From the NCBI GenBank assembly GCA_002439085.1, contig DJSW01000029.1, positions 62,001 through 126,000 of the forward strand: DNA of 64,000 bases, read 5' to 3'. The DNA is from Alphaproteobacteria bacterium UBA6324 (lineage in GTDB: Bacteria; Pseudomonadota; Alphaproteobacteria; CAAGCB01; CAG-977). The position numbers and the translations under genes were made by a program. Positions 15,872 through 24,381 of this stretch are shown in pieces. The first letter of the stretch is position 1, and the number at the start of each line of letters is the position of its first letter. The notes under the pieces are model-generated. The model searched no databases. It was given only the letters and a program-made list of their open reading frames with translations, and was not told the origin of the DNA.

Positions 15872-16240
15872 ATGTCAAAACAACAAGAGCTGGAAGCCGA
15901 ACGTTTCATCCACCGCGCGATGCAGTACCTGAAATCGACCTTTCCCGAAAAAACGCGGGATATGGACGACGAATCGTTGAAAAACAAGCTGATCGACGAT
16001 TGCCAGACGGCGTTGGAACACGGGTTCGACACGGAATCCGACATGATGCTGGTCGTCGATTTCCTGTGGCGGCTGCCCGCGGATTACGCCGCGTCGCCCG
16101 AATACGAATGGGTGGCGGAAATTTTGGCGTCCGCGGATATGGACAACGAAATGAAAATCGACGCCCTGCACGACGCTTTGGCCGCGGTTGAAGCTTTGGC
16201 GCAGACGGAAAACGAGGGGGACGAACATGAAGAAGACTGA
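15872..16240 (+). CDS. Small acidic helical protein, unknown function
   Basis: A 122-residue protein starting at an ATG with AAAGGAT 6 nt upstream. It is rich in Glu/Asp/Ala and predicted helical throughout (ELEAERFIHRAMQYLKST ... LVVDFLWRLPADYA ... MKIDALHDALAAVEALAQ), ending in an acidic DEHEED tail. No recognised domain. Its stop overlaps the start of the following papain-fold-like gene by 14 nt, so the two are probably made together; an inhibitor, chaperone or adaptor role is conceivable but unproven. Confidence 0.6.
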   Translation: MSKQQELEAERFIHRAMQYLKSTFPEKTRDMDDESLKNKLIDDCQTALEHGFDTESDMMLVVDFLWRLPADYAASPEYEWVAEILASADMDNEMKIDALHDALAAVEALAQTENEGDEHEED

Positions 16241-16952
16241 GGCGACCGGCGAAAACACACCGTGCAAAGCGACCCTTTACGTCGAATCGCCCGCGGCGAT
16301 GATCCCGCCCCATTTGAAAAACGCCGTCATGAACCGCGAAGGCGATGTCGGCGCGACGACGGGACACGCGTTCATCGGCATCACGGACAAAGACGGCAAG
16401 GAAACCGTCTATGGATTCCATTCCGCCGCCGGATTGCCGGAAAACGCGGACATTACGCTGGGAACGCGTTTGAAATTCCTGCTGTCCGGCAAATACGACG
16501 GCTTTGTCGGCGACGATTCCAAAGAACCGTACGACGACAAAATGGTCTATCACATTTCCCAAAAACAGTATGACAAGATCAAAGCCTACGCCGACGAACA
16601 AAAGAAAAACCCGCCGAAATACCAGATTTTTTCCGGCAACTGCGTCCTGTTCGCGTACAAGGCGATGAAACAGGCCGGATTGAAACTGCCGCCCCAGCCG
16701 TTTTTCCACAATCCCGCCGCGGCCGTTCTGGGCATCCGCATTTACGGCAAGGCACAAAAGATCAAGCAGAAACTGGGACAGGCGGCCGCTAAAATTCTGG
16801 GGCGTTTTTCCTCCACCCGCAAAATATCCAAAGACATTTTGCAAGAGCTGAAGAAAAAACCGTCCAAGCAGGCTTTCGGCGTCAAGGCCGTCACGGAATC
16901 GCTGGCAAAAAACGCGGCCGCTCTGCGCAAAAAAATGGCGGGCGGACGGTAG
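16227..16952 (+). CDS. Papain-fold-like (permuted NlpC/P60-type) protein
   Basis: A 241-residue protein; the ATG at 16227 has GAGGGGG 6 nt upstream. The region around TTGHAFIGITD (His47) and FSGNCVLFAYKAMKQAG (Cys139) has a His-before-Cys order, as in circularly permuted papain-fold (LRAT/YiiX/DUF4105-like) enzymes where 'GHaxIG' and 'NCxxFa' flank the active site. The C-terminal ~80 residues are Lys/Ala-rich and helical (QKIKQKLGQAAAKIL), possibly membrane- or nucleic-acid-associated. There is no signal peptide. It overlaps the small helical gene upstream and is closed by a terminator. Peptidase, amidase or acyltransferase activity is possible; it could also be an effector-like protein. Confidence 0.5.
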   Translation: MKKTEATGENTPCKATLYVESPAAMIPPHLKNAVMNREGDVGATTGHAFIGITDKDGKETVYGFHSAAGLPENADITLGTRLKFLLSGKYDGFVGDDSKEPYDDKMVYHISQKQYDKIKAYADEQKKNPPKYQIFSGNCVLFAYKAMKQAGLKLPPQPFFHNPAAAVLGIRIYGKAQKIKQKLGQAAAKILGRFSSTRKISKDILQELKKKPSKQAFGVKAVTESLAKNAAALRKKMAGGR

Positions 16953-16974
16953 GCTTTTTTTATTGAAACAGACG

Positions 16975-17005
16975 ACGCCGGTCTTTACTTCGACCGGCGT
17001 TTTTT
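16975..17005 (+). terminator. Terminator after the papain-fold-like gene
   Basis: ACGCCGGTC (16975-16983) pairs with GACCGGCGT (16992-17000), followed by six T. Confidence 0.9.
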
Positions 17006-17042
17006 GTTACTTTTGAACAACTCAACTTTATCGGATCGTGCC

Positions 17043-18257
17043 ATGCCCGCGAAAATCATCACTTTCGGCTGCCGTTTGAACACTTTTGAATCCGCCGCCA
17101 TCGGTCAGGAACTGGAAAATTGCGGCCGCGACATTGTCGTCGTCAACACCTGCGCCGTCACGGGCGAAGCCGAACGCCAATGCCGCCAAGCCATCCGCAA
17201 AGCCAGACGCGAATACCCCGACGCCTTTTTGGTCGTGACGGGATGCGCGGCGCAGGTTCACCCCGAACTGTACGCCCGTATGCCCGAAGTCGATCGCGTG
17301 CTGGGCAACCGCGAAAAGCTCGACCCGAAAAACTTTTTGCCGCAAAACGCCGCCGTCGCCGTGCGGGACATCGCCGAACCCGCGGACATCGCCGCCGCCG
17401 AACCCGTGTTTTTCGACGGACGGTGCCGCGCTTTCATCCAGATACAGCAGGGCTGCGACAACCACTGCACGTTTTGCATCATCCCGCAGGCGCGGGGAAA
17501 AAGCGTCTATCTGGACGCGGAAAAGATTTTGCATTACGCGCGCGCGCTGGTCGAAAAGGGGTACGCGGAAATCGGACTGACCGGCGTTGACATCACCGAC
17601 TATCCCGACTTTGCCGGACTGGTCGCGGCGTTGATGAAAACAGACGGATTGAAACGCCTGCGGCTGGGGTCGCTGGATCCCGCGTGCTTAAGCGACAGGC
17701 TGATCGGCCTGTTCGGGGAATCGGACGTGTTGCAGCCGCACATCCACTTGTCCGTTCAATCCGGCGACAACATGGTGTTGAAACGCATGGCGCGCCGCCA
17801 TACGCGCGAAGATGTCGCCGCGTTGTGCGAAAAGGTACGCGCCGTCCGCCCCGACGTTGTTTTCGGCGCGGATTTCATCACGGGATTTCCCACGGAAACC
17901 GACGCGATGTTCAACAACACGGTCGATCTGGTCGAACGGGCGAACATCACGCACCTGCACGTTTTCCCCTATTCCGAACGCAGCGGAACGCCCGCCGCGA
18001 AAATGCCGCAAGTCCCCGTCCCCGTCCGCAAAGAGCGCGCCAAAATCCTGCGCGAAGCCGGAGAACGCTTGCTTTTTGATTATATGCAAGGCAGAATAGA
18101 CTCTACGGCCGTTGTTTTGTACGAAGCGGATCAAAAAGGGTTGTGCGAACACTACCTGCCTGTTCACATCGACGGCGATTTCACCGCGGGGCAATTCGTC
18201 CCCGTGCGTTTGACGGGCGTCCGTCAGGCGGGTGTTTTTGAAGGGAGCGCGATTTAA
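17043..18257 (+). CDS. mtaB: tRNA t6A37 methylthiotransferase MtaB
   Basis: A radical-SAM methylthiotransferase of about 404 residues that converts t6A37 to ms2t6A37 in ANN-decoding tRNAs. The N-terminal UPF0004 domain has three cluster-binding Cys (FGCRLNTFES, VVNTCAVT, VTGCAAQ). The radical-SAM cluster is QQGCDNHCTFCIIPQARG (CxxxCxxC), and a C-terminal TRAM-like region ends the protein. I use the ATG at 17043 (MPAKIITFGC), which puts the first motif at the usual position; an upstream in-frame start runs back to the terminator. ftsY begins 3 nt after the stop, an arrangement often seen in Alphaproteobacteria. Confidence 0.93.
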   Translation: MPAKIITFGCRLNTFESAAIGQELENCGRDIVVVNTCAVTGEAERQCRQAIRKARREYPDAFLVVTGCAAQVHPELYARMPEVDRVLGNREKLDPKNFLPQNAAVAVRDIAEPADIAAAEPVFFDGRCRAFIQIQQGCDNHCTFCIIPQARGKSVYLDAEKILHYARALVEKGYAEIGLTGVDITDYPDFAGLVAALMKTDGLKRLRLGSLDPACLSDRLIGLFGESDVLQPHIHLSVQSGDNMVLKRMARRHTREDVAALCEKVRAVRPDVVFGADFITGFPTETDAMFNNTVDLVERANITHLHVFPYSERSGTPAAKMPQVPVPVRKERAKILREAGERLLFDYMQGRIDSTAVVLYEADQKGLCEHYLPVHIDGDFTAGQFVPVRLTGVRQAGVFEGSAI

Positions 18258-18260
18258 ACC

Positions 18261-19193
18261 ATGACCGGTTGGCTGGAACGGATAAAACAAGGATTGTCGC
18301 GCACGGCCGCGCCGCTGGTTTCCGGCATCGGCGGATTGCTGACCAAACGCCGGTTGGACAAAGACACTTTGCAGGATATCGAAGACCTGCTGATTATGGC
18401 CGATGTCGGCACGAAAACGGCGGCGGCGATGACGGCCGAGCTGGCCAAGGACAAATTCGACAAGGAAACGACGGACGAAGAAGTGCGCGCATTTTTCGCC
18501 GATAGAATCGCGCGGAAACTGGAACCTTTCGCCAAACCGCTGGCTGTCGATCCGGACAAAAAACCGTTTGTCATCCTGATGGTTGGCGTCAACGGCGCGG
18601 GCAAAACGACGACGATCGGCAAAATGGCGCGGCAGATGAAGGAAAAAGGCTTGAAAATCAGCTTCGCCGCCGCCGACACGTTCCGCGCGGCCGCGGTTGA
18701 ACAGCTGAAAGTCTGGGGCGAACGGACGGGATGTCCCGTCGTTTCCAAACCGACGGGGGCGGACGCCGCGGGGTTGGTGTTCGACGCTTTGGCCGCGGCG
18801 AAAAAAAACGGCGACGACGTTTTGTTCATCGACACGGCCGGACGGCTGCAAAACAAATCCGAATTGATGGAAGAGCTGCAGAAAATCGTCCGCATCATCA
18901 AAAAACAAATTCCGGACGCTCCCCACGCCTGCCTGCAGGTGCTGGACGCCACCGTCGGCCAGAACGCGCATTCGCAGGTCAAACTGTTTTCCCAAGCCGT
19001 CCCCGTCACGGGATTGATCCTGACCAAACTGGACGGCACGGCCAAAGGCGGCGTCGCCGTGGCTTTGGCGGACGAATTCAAACTGCCGTTGCACCTGATC
19101 GGGGTCGGCGAACAAATAACGGATCTGCACCCGTTCAAGGCGCGCGATTACGCCGCGTCCCTGATGGGGTTGCCGGTAAAGGAGGATGAATGA
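18261..19193 (+). CDS. ftsY: Signal recognition particle receptor FtsY
   Basis: A 310-residue SRP receptor GTPase that docks SRP-ribosome complexes at the inner membrane. The N-terminal helical bundle (~1-95) is followed by the G domain: GVNGAGKTTTIGK (G1), AAADTFRAAA, DTAGR (G3), TKLDGTAKGG (G4/G5) and GVGEQITDLHPF. It lacks the long acidic N-terminal A domain of E. coli FtsY, as is usual in alphaproteobacteria. The stop overlaps the next start (ATGA, 19190-19193). Confidence 0.96.
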   Translation: MTGWLERIKQGLSRTAAPLVSGIGGLLTKRRLDKDTLQDIEDLLIMADVGTKTAAAMTAELAKDKFDKETTDEEVRAFFADRIARKLEPFAKPLAVDPDKKPFVILMVGVNGAGKTTTIGKMARQMKEKGLKISFAAADTFRAAAVEQLKVWGERTGCPVVSKPTGADAAGLVFDALAAAKKNGDDVLFIDTAGRLQNKSELMEELQKIVRIIKKQIPDAPHACLQVLDATVGQNAHSQVKLFSQAVPVTGLILTKLDGTAKGGVAVALADEFKLPLHLIGVGEQITDLHPFKARDYAASLMGLPVKEDE

Positions 19194-21997
19194 ACCGCGC
19201 GAAACAACTGGGGACGGGCGTTTACATTTCGGTGCAGGAGGCCGCTCCCGCCGTTTTGCTGGTCTTGTGTTCGTTCTTCAAAACGTTCGCCGTCGCCGCC
19301 ATGGACGCCGGATCGTCCGTTTTGTTCCTGAACGCCTATGCCGGTCATTACATCGCGCAAACGTTCGTCGCGACAGCCGTTTTGCTGGCCGTTTTATGGC
19401 CGGCTCTGGCGTCGCTGCGGGGACGGAAAACCGCCGCGCCCGCCCTTGTTTCCGCCGCGGCCGCCATTGTCGGGCTGGTTTTGTACGCGGCCGTTTCGCT
19501 GTCGTCCGCCAACGCGCCCCGCGCGTGCGCCATGGTGTTCAAGGACGCTTTCCGCGTCGTCGCCGAAACCGCGTTTTGGATCGCCGCGTACCGTTACGGC
19601 CTGTTCAATGCCAAAACCAAAACACTGACCGCCGTTTTAGGGGCGCAGGCTTTGGCCGCGTTCGCCGCCGGCGCGTTCATCCGCGGCTTTGCGCCGGAAA
19701 CGTCCGTGCTGGCCGCTTCGCTGGCCGTGTTGACCGCCGCCGCTTTGCTGAAAGTGCTGATCGACAACGGGTCGGTGCCGATCGCCGAAAAAATCGCCGT
19801 CAAAAAACAACAGATCCGCCGTTCCGGTTATGATACTGTGCAAAAACGGCTTTATCGGCGTTTTTACATTCTGGCCGGCGTTCTGTTTTTCGCCGCGGGC
19901 GTTTTCAACTATTACTTTTTAAACCTCACCGCCCTGACGTTTGACGGCCAAACGGTTCAAATGACGCGGACATTCGGCGGGGTTTACGCGCTGTCCGGCA
20001 TTTTGACCGCCGCTTTCATCGCGCTGGCGGCAAAAGGGACGGTGTCCGTTTTCACAATCCTGTACCTGTTCCCCGTGATTTTGCTGGCGGCGGCGGCCGG
20101 CGGGTGGTTCGCGATGTTCCCCCTGATCGTCGCGGGCAAGGCTTTGCTGGAACTGACGGCGGGCGAAGCGCGCGAAACGACGTTGCAAACCGTTCCGTTG
20201 GCCGTGTCCCTGCGTTCCGGTTTCCGGACGACCGTGATCCGGAAATCGGCGGTTGAACCGCTGGCGTTGGCGTTGTGCGGCGCGTTTTTATGGTACGCGG
20301 AATCCCACATCACGGAACAACGACTGATTTGTTTCATGGCAGTGCTGGCCGTCATTGTCGCCGGCGTCATTTACGCCGCGCGCGCGACATATCTGCGTTT
20401 GGTTTTGAACCAGTTGGAATCGCATTTATGGCGCGGCGGCCGTTTGATCCTGACAGGCAAGCGAATTAAAAAGTATTTGAAAAGCCGTCTGGACGGCCGC
20501 GATTCACAAGAAGTACTGTACGCTCTGCGCGTCATTGAGGAATCGCGTTCGCCGCTGTTCGTCCAAAGCCTGAAAACGGCTTTGCGCCACGAAAACGCCG
20601 ACGTGCGGCTGTACGCCCTGTCGCGCATCGAAAACGCGAAGCTAACAGCGGCCGTTGATGTCGTCCGCGACATGGCCGAAACGGATTTCAGCACCAAAGT
20701 CCGGCGGGAGGCATGGCGCATCCTGTGCCGTCTGGGCAACGGCGACGACCGCGCGAAGGCCGTTTCCCTGCTGCCCGATCCCGATTTGTGCGAAGGTGTT
20801 TTGACCGGCCTGCTGGCCGCGGGGCGCGAAGGCGTCTTTTCCGCCATTGAACACGTCGCGGCGTTAAGCGTTTCATTCGACGCGCCGGCCAGATGTCTGG
20901 CGGCCAAAGTGTTGGGCAACGCGGGCAACACCGCTTTTTACCACCCGTTAAACGACCTGTTGAACGACGACGATCCGACGGTGTGCCGCGCGGCTTTGGA
21001 CGCCGCCGGAAAGCTGCTGATAGTTCCGCTACTGCCCGCCGTGATGGAAACGTTCCGCTTTCCCGAATTGCGCGAAGACGGCGTGGCCGTTTTGCTGCAA
21101 TATGGCGACAAAGCCTTGGGACAGATTGAAAAAGTGATGACGGACGCGCGCTATCCGGTTCAATTCCGGATGCTGCTGGCCAGAGTCGCCGGAAAAATCC
21201 CGTCCGTCGCGTCGGAAAAGCTGTTGTTCAAACATATCGGCATTGCCGACCGGCGCGTGCGTTTCAACGTATTGAAATCGTTGGTTCTTGGCGATTTCAA
21301 AGCCGCGGGTAAAAACGTCAGCGCGGTGCGCCTGTGCCTGTACGACGAAATCGAAACCGCGACAGGGTTGCTGGCCGCCATCGCCGTTTTGGACACGAAC
21401 AAAAACGACGCGTTCACGCGCGCTTTGGACATTTTGAAATCCGCGCTGAACGGCGAAATCGAATACATCAAGGAACGCCTGTTGCTGCTGCTGGCTTTGC
21501 TGCAGCCGTCGCCCGCGATCAAAGAGCTGCTCGGCCGATACGACACGGCGCAGGACGACAACGGGGAAACCGTCAAAATCGTTGACCGCGTCCTGTCGGG
21601 CGAATTGCGGACGCTGTGCCTGCCTTTGTTTGAAAAAAAGACCGTGCGCGAAAAACTCGCCCTGCTGCGCCCGCATTTTTATCCGCCCGTTTTGTCCGTC
21701 GCCGGACACGTTTGCGACATTTTGAAAACGCCCGCCGGCGAATTGACCGATTGGACGCGGGCGTGCGCCGCCTGCGCCGCGGGAACGATCAAGGACAAAA
21801 TGTTCATTGACGCTTTGGTCGTTTTGCTGACCGACGTCGATCCCATCGTGCGGGAAACGGCCGTCTGGGCGATCGGCGGGATTTTGCCCCGCGATGAAGC
21901 CGCCCGTTTGATTTCCGGCTGTCTGACCGACCCGTGCGCCCCCGTCGCCCGCATGGCGCGTTTCATCACGGACGGCGCGGGACATATCGCTTTTTAA
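19190..21997 (+). CDS. Polytopic carrier-like membrane protein with C-terminal HEAT repeats
   Basis: A 935-residue protein coupled to ftsY by a 4-nt overlap. Residues ~1-420 form about twelve hydrophobic helices in an MFS/ATP-ADP-carrier-like arrangement. After LWRGGRLILTGKRIKKYLKSRLDGRDSQEVLYALRVIEES, residues ~430-930 form an alpha-solenoid of HEAT-like repeats (typical units ALRHENADVRLYALSRIEN, LLNDDDPTVCRAALDAAGKL, LLTDVDPIVRETAVWAIGG). Carrier + HEAT + cyclic-nucleotide-binding proteins exist as single polypeptides in other bacteria, annotated as Npt-like nucleotide transporters. Here the CNB-like domain is the separate gene 12 nt downstream. The substrate is unknown. Confidence 0.7.
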   Translation: MNRAKQLGTGVYISVQEAAPAVLLVLCSFFKTFAVAAMDAGSSVLFLNAYAGHYIAQTFVATAVLLAVLWPALASLRGRKTAAPALVSAAAAIVGLVLYAAVSLSSANAPRACAMVFKDAFRVVAETAFWIAAYRYGLFNAKTKTLTAVLGAQALAAFAAGAFIRGFAPETSVLAASLAVLTAAALLKVLIDNGSVPIAEKIAVKKQQIRRSGYDTVQKRLYRRFYILAGVLFFAAGVFNYYFLNLTALTFDGQTVQMTRTFGGVYALSGILTAAFIALAAKGTVSVFTILYLFPVILLAAAAGGWFAMFPLIVAGKALLELTAGEARETTLQTVPLAVSLRSGFRTTVIRKSAVEPLALALCGAFLWYAESHITEQRLICFMAVLAVIVAGVIYAARATYLRLVLNQLESHLWRGGRLILTGKRIKKYLKSRLDGRDSQEVLYALRVIEESRSPLFVQSLKTALRHENADVRLYALSRIENAKLTAAVDVVRDMAETDFSTKVRREAWRILCRLGNGDDRAKAVSLLPDPDLCEGVLTGLLAAGREGVFSAIEHVAALSVSFDAPARCLAAKVLGNAGNTAFYHPLNDLLNDDDPTVCRAALDAAGKLLIVPLLPAVMETFRFPELREDGVAVLLQYGDKALGQIEKVMTDARYPVQFRMLLARVAGKIPSVASEKLLFKHIGIADRRVRFNVLKSLVLGDFKAAGKNVSAVRLCLYDEIETATGLLAAIAVLDTNKNDAFTRALDILKSALNGEIEYIKERLLLLLALLQPSPAIKELLGRYDTAQDDNGETVKIVDRVLSGELRTLCLPLFEKKTVREKLALLRPHFYPPVLSVAGHVCDILKTPAGELTDWTRACAACAAGTIKDKMFIDALVVLLTDVDPIVRETAVWAIGGILPRDEAARLISGCLTDPCAPVARMARFITDGAGHIAF

Positions 21998-22009
21998 GGA
22001 GTACCGTTT

Positions 22010-22438
22010 ATGCTGTTGACGCTTGAAAAAGTATTGGTTTTAAAAAACGTGCCGCTGTTCGCCGGCATTCCCGAAGCCGCCCTGTCCGACATCGTCGCCG
22101 CGGCGGAGGAAACGGCCGCCATGATCGGCGCGGACATCGTCAAGGCCGGCGAACCGTGGAACGATATGTACGTCATCCTGCAGGGGCAGGTCAGATTGCA
22201 CAAAGATGGCAAAACCGTCAAGGAATTGAACGCGTTGGACGTTTTCGGCGAACTGGCCGCGCTGGATCAAACGCCCGCGGACGTAACGGCGACGGCGGTC
22301 GAAGATGCGTCGTTTTTCAAAATATCCGGCACGGCGCTGTACCGCCTGATGAACGAACACAAGGCGTTGGAACGCAATATCATCAAAGATTTGTGCAAAC
22401 GCATCCGCAAACTGCGCGCCGAACGGCAACAGGGGTGA
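22010..22438 (+). CDS. Cyclic-nucleotide-binding-domain-like protein
   Basis: A 142-residue single-domain protein: PLFAGIPEAALSDIVAAA, GEPWNDMYVILQGQVRLH and VFGELAALDQTPADVTATA follow the CRP/PKA cNMP-binding fold, with an ending helix pair (NIIKDLCKRIRKLRAER). The phosphate-binding cassette keeps FGE but has Ala/Asp where an Arg normally grips the cyclic phosphate (PADVTATA instead of P.R.ATV.A), so nucleotide binding is doubtful. No HTH follows, so it is not a transcription factor. It lies 12 nt after the HEAT-carrier gene (AAGGAG before its ATG) and is probably its regulatory partner. Confidence 0.72.
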   Translation: MLLTLEKVLVLKNVPLFAGIPEAALSDIVAAAEETAAMIGADIVKAGEPWNDMYVILQGQVRLHKDGKTVKELNALDVFGELAALDQTPADVTATAVEDASFFKISGTALYRLMNEHKALERNIIKDLCKRIRKLRAERQQG

Positions 22439-22444
22439 ACCGCG

Positions 22445-22783
22445 CTATTTCCCGAACGAACCGACGGCGGATTTACTGACCAGCGATCCGCCCGATCCTT
22501 TTTGAGATGTCAGCAATTCCGTGATTTTCACGCCGATATATCCTTCGTCGGTGACGATCACTTCGCCCTTTGCGATAGGGATTTCGTTGGCCAGAATTTC
22601 AACGGGGTCGTTCAACAACTGGTTCAATTCGACGACCGCCCCGCGCCCCAGTTTCAGCAGCTGGTAAACACGCAACAGCGTGCGCCCCAAAACGACGGAC
22701 AGATCAACGTTGACCTCCATCAACGCTTCGTCGCCGAAAACGCGCTGCAACACGGTGTTGTCCGTTTCATCCATTTGTGTCAT
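22445..22783 (-). CDS. fliN: Flagellar motor switch protein FliN
   Basis: A 112-residue protein with the SpoA (surface presentation of antigens) domain: VNVDLSVVLGRTLLRVYQLL, GRGAVVELNQLLNDPVEI, LANEIPIAKGEVIVTDEGYIGVKITEL. This matches FliN, the C-ring protein that binds FliM and switches rotation. The size fits short alphaproteobacterial FliN; a T3SS homologue (SctQ C-terminus) is a less likely alternative. It is the last gene of the yej operon, 14 nt after yejF, rather than being in a flagellar cluster. Confidence 0.85.
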   Translation of the reverse strand: MTQMDETDNTVLQRVFGDEALMEVNVDLSVVLGRTLLRVYQLLKLGRGAVVELNQLLNDPVEILANEIPIAKGEVIVTDEGYIGVKITELLTSQKGSGGSLVSKSAVGSFGK

Positions 22784-22797
22784 CGTTTTTCCATCCG

Positions 22798-24381
22798 TTA
22801 ATTGTCAAAGGCCGCCGCCATCAGCCGGCGGGTGTAGGGTTGCTGCGGGTTGTCGAACAAATCGGGGTTCGCGCCCGATTCGACGATCCGTCCGTCCTTC
22901 ATCACATACACGTATTCCGCCAACGCTTTGACGACGCGCATATCGTGGCTGATGAACAGATATGCCATATTATACCTTTTTTGCAGGTTTTTCAAAAGTT
23001 CTATCATGCGCGACTGCACCGTCACGTCCAACGCGCTGGTCGGTTCGTCCAAAACGATCAGCCGCGGCTGCAAAACCAGCGCGCGCGCCAACGCGATCCG
23101 CTGACGCTGGCCGCCGGAAAACATATTGGGATAGCGGTTCAAAACGTCAACGTCCAACCCGACATCCTTGACCGCCTGTTCGACGGCGGCGCGTCTTTGG
23201 TCTTTGGACATATCCTTGCGGTGGACGTTCAGCCCTTCGCCGACGATTTGCGCAACCGTCATCCGCGGACTGAGCGAGGAGTAGGGATCCTGAAAGACAA
23301 TTTGCATCCGCGGGCGCAAACGGCGCAGTTTTTCACCTTTCAGCATTGAAACGTCCGTTTGGCCGAAAACGATTTCCCCCGTTGACGCCTGCAATTTCAA
23401 CAGCGCGAACCCCAGCGTCGATTTGCCCGATCCGCTTTCCCCGACCAAACCGACGGCCTGCCCCTTTTTGATCGTCAGGGACACGCCGTCCACGGCGTTC
23501 AAAACGGACAAGGGTTTGCCGAACAGGCTTTTTTTCAACGGGAATGATACTCTGACATCCCGCGCCGACAGCAGCGTTTTCGCCTGTTCCGAGCAACGCA
23601 CCGGCGCGCCGGACGGTTTCGACGCGACCAGCATTTTCGTGTACGGATGCGTCGGATTGTTCAAAACGGTGGAACAATCGCCGCTTTCGACGATTTGCCC
23701 GTCTTTCATCACGCACACGCGGTCGGCGATCCGCGCGACAACGTCCAGATCGTGCGAAATGAACAACATCGCCAGCCCCAGCCGTTTTTGCAAAGACGAC
23801 AGCAGTTTCAGAATCTGCGCCTGCACCGTCACGTCCAGCGCCGTTGTCGGTTCGTCCGCGATCAGCAAATCGGGATCGTTGGCCAAAGCCATCGCGATCA
23901 TCACGCGCTGGCGTTCCCCGCCGGACAATTCGTGCGGCAATGCGTCCAGCCTTTTTTCCGCATCGCGCAGCCCGACCGTTTTCAGCAATTCGACAACGCG
24001 GTCGCGCGCCTCTTGCGCCGTTGCGTCCGTGTGCAGCAGGATTGTTTCGGCGACCTGCCGTTCGATCGTGTGCAGCGGGTTCAGCGATGTCATCGGTTCT
24101 TGGAAAATCATGGCCGCGCGGCTGCCGCGAATATCGCGCAGGACGCAATCGTCCGCGCCGATCAGCTCGCGCCCGTCGAATTTGACCGATCCCGTCGGAT
24201 GCGACGCGTGCGGATAATCCAGCAACTGCAAAACCGACAGCGCCGTGACCGTCTTTCCCGATCCGCTTTCCCCGACCAAAGCCAGCGTTTCCCCTTTATT
24301 GATTTGAAACGACACACCGTTGACGACGGGCGGATTATTGCCGAACCGGACGGACAGGTTTTGAACGGACAGCAAGCTCAT
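22798..24381 (-). CDS. yejF: Oligopeptide/microcin-C-type ABC transporter ATPase YejF
   Basis: A 527-residue protein with two fused ABC ATPase domains. The first has GESGSGKTVTAL, the signature LSGGERQRVMIA and LIADEPTTALDV; the second has GESGSGKSTLGF, FSGGQRQRIALA and LIVLDEPTSALDV. Both halves have an oligopeptide-type C-terminal motif (NPTHPYTKML and NPQQPYTRRLM). Tandem ATPases in one polypeptide are characteristic of YejF, which energises YejBE for peptide uptake. Its start overlaps yejE's stop by 4 nt. Confidence 0.93.
   Translation of the reverse strand: MSLLSVQNLSVRFGNNPPVVNGVSFQINKGETLALVGESGSGKTVTALSVLQLLDYPHASHPTGSVKFDGRELIGADDCVLRDIRGSRAAMIFQEPMTSLNPLHTIERQVAETILLHTDATAQEARDRVVELLKTVGLRDAEKRLDALPHELSGGERQRVMIAMALANDPDLLIADEPTTALDVTVQAQILKLLSSLQKRLGLAMLFISHDLDVVARIADRVCVMKDGQIVESGDCSTVLNNPTHPYTKMLVASKPSGAPVRCSEQAKTLLSARDVRVSFPLKKSLFGKPLSVLNAVDGVSLTIKKGQAVGLVGESGSGKSTLGFALLKLQASTGEIVFGQTDVSMLKGEKLRRLRPRMQIVFQDPYSSLSPRMTVAQIVGEGLNVHRKDMSKDQRRAAVEQAVKDVGLDVDVLNRYPNMFSGGQRQRIALARALVLQPRLIVLDEPTSALDVTVQSRMIELLKNLQKRYNMAYLFISHDMRVVKALAEYVYVMKDGRIVESGANPDLFDNPQQPYTRRLMAAAFDN

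Noticed and set aside
17688..19130. 480-codon minus-strand open frame
   Set aside because: Shadow of mtaB and ftsY; Gln/Arg/Phe-rich with no family features.
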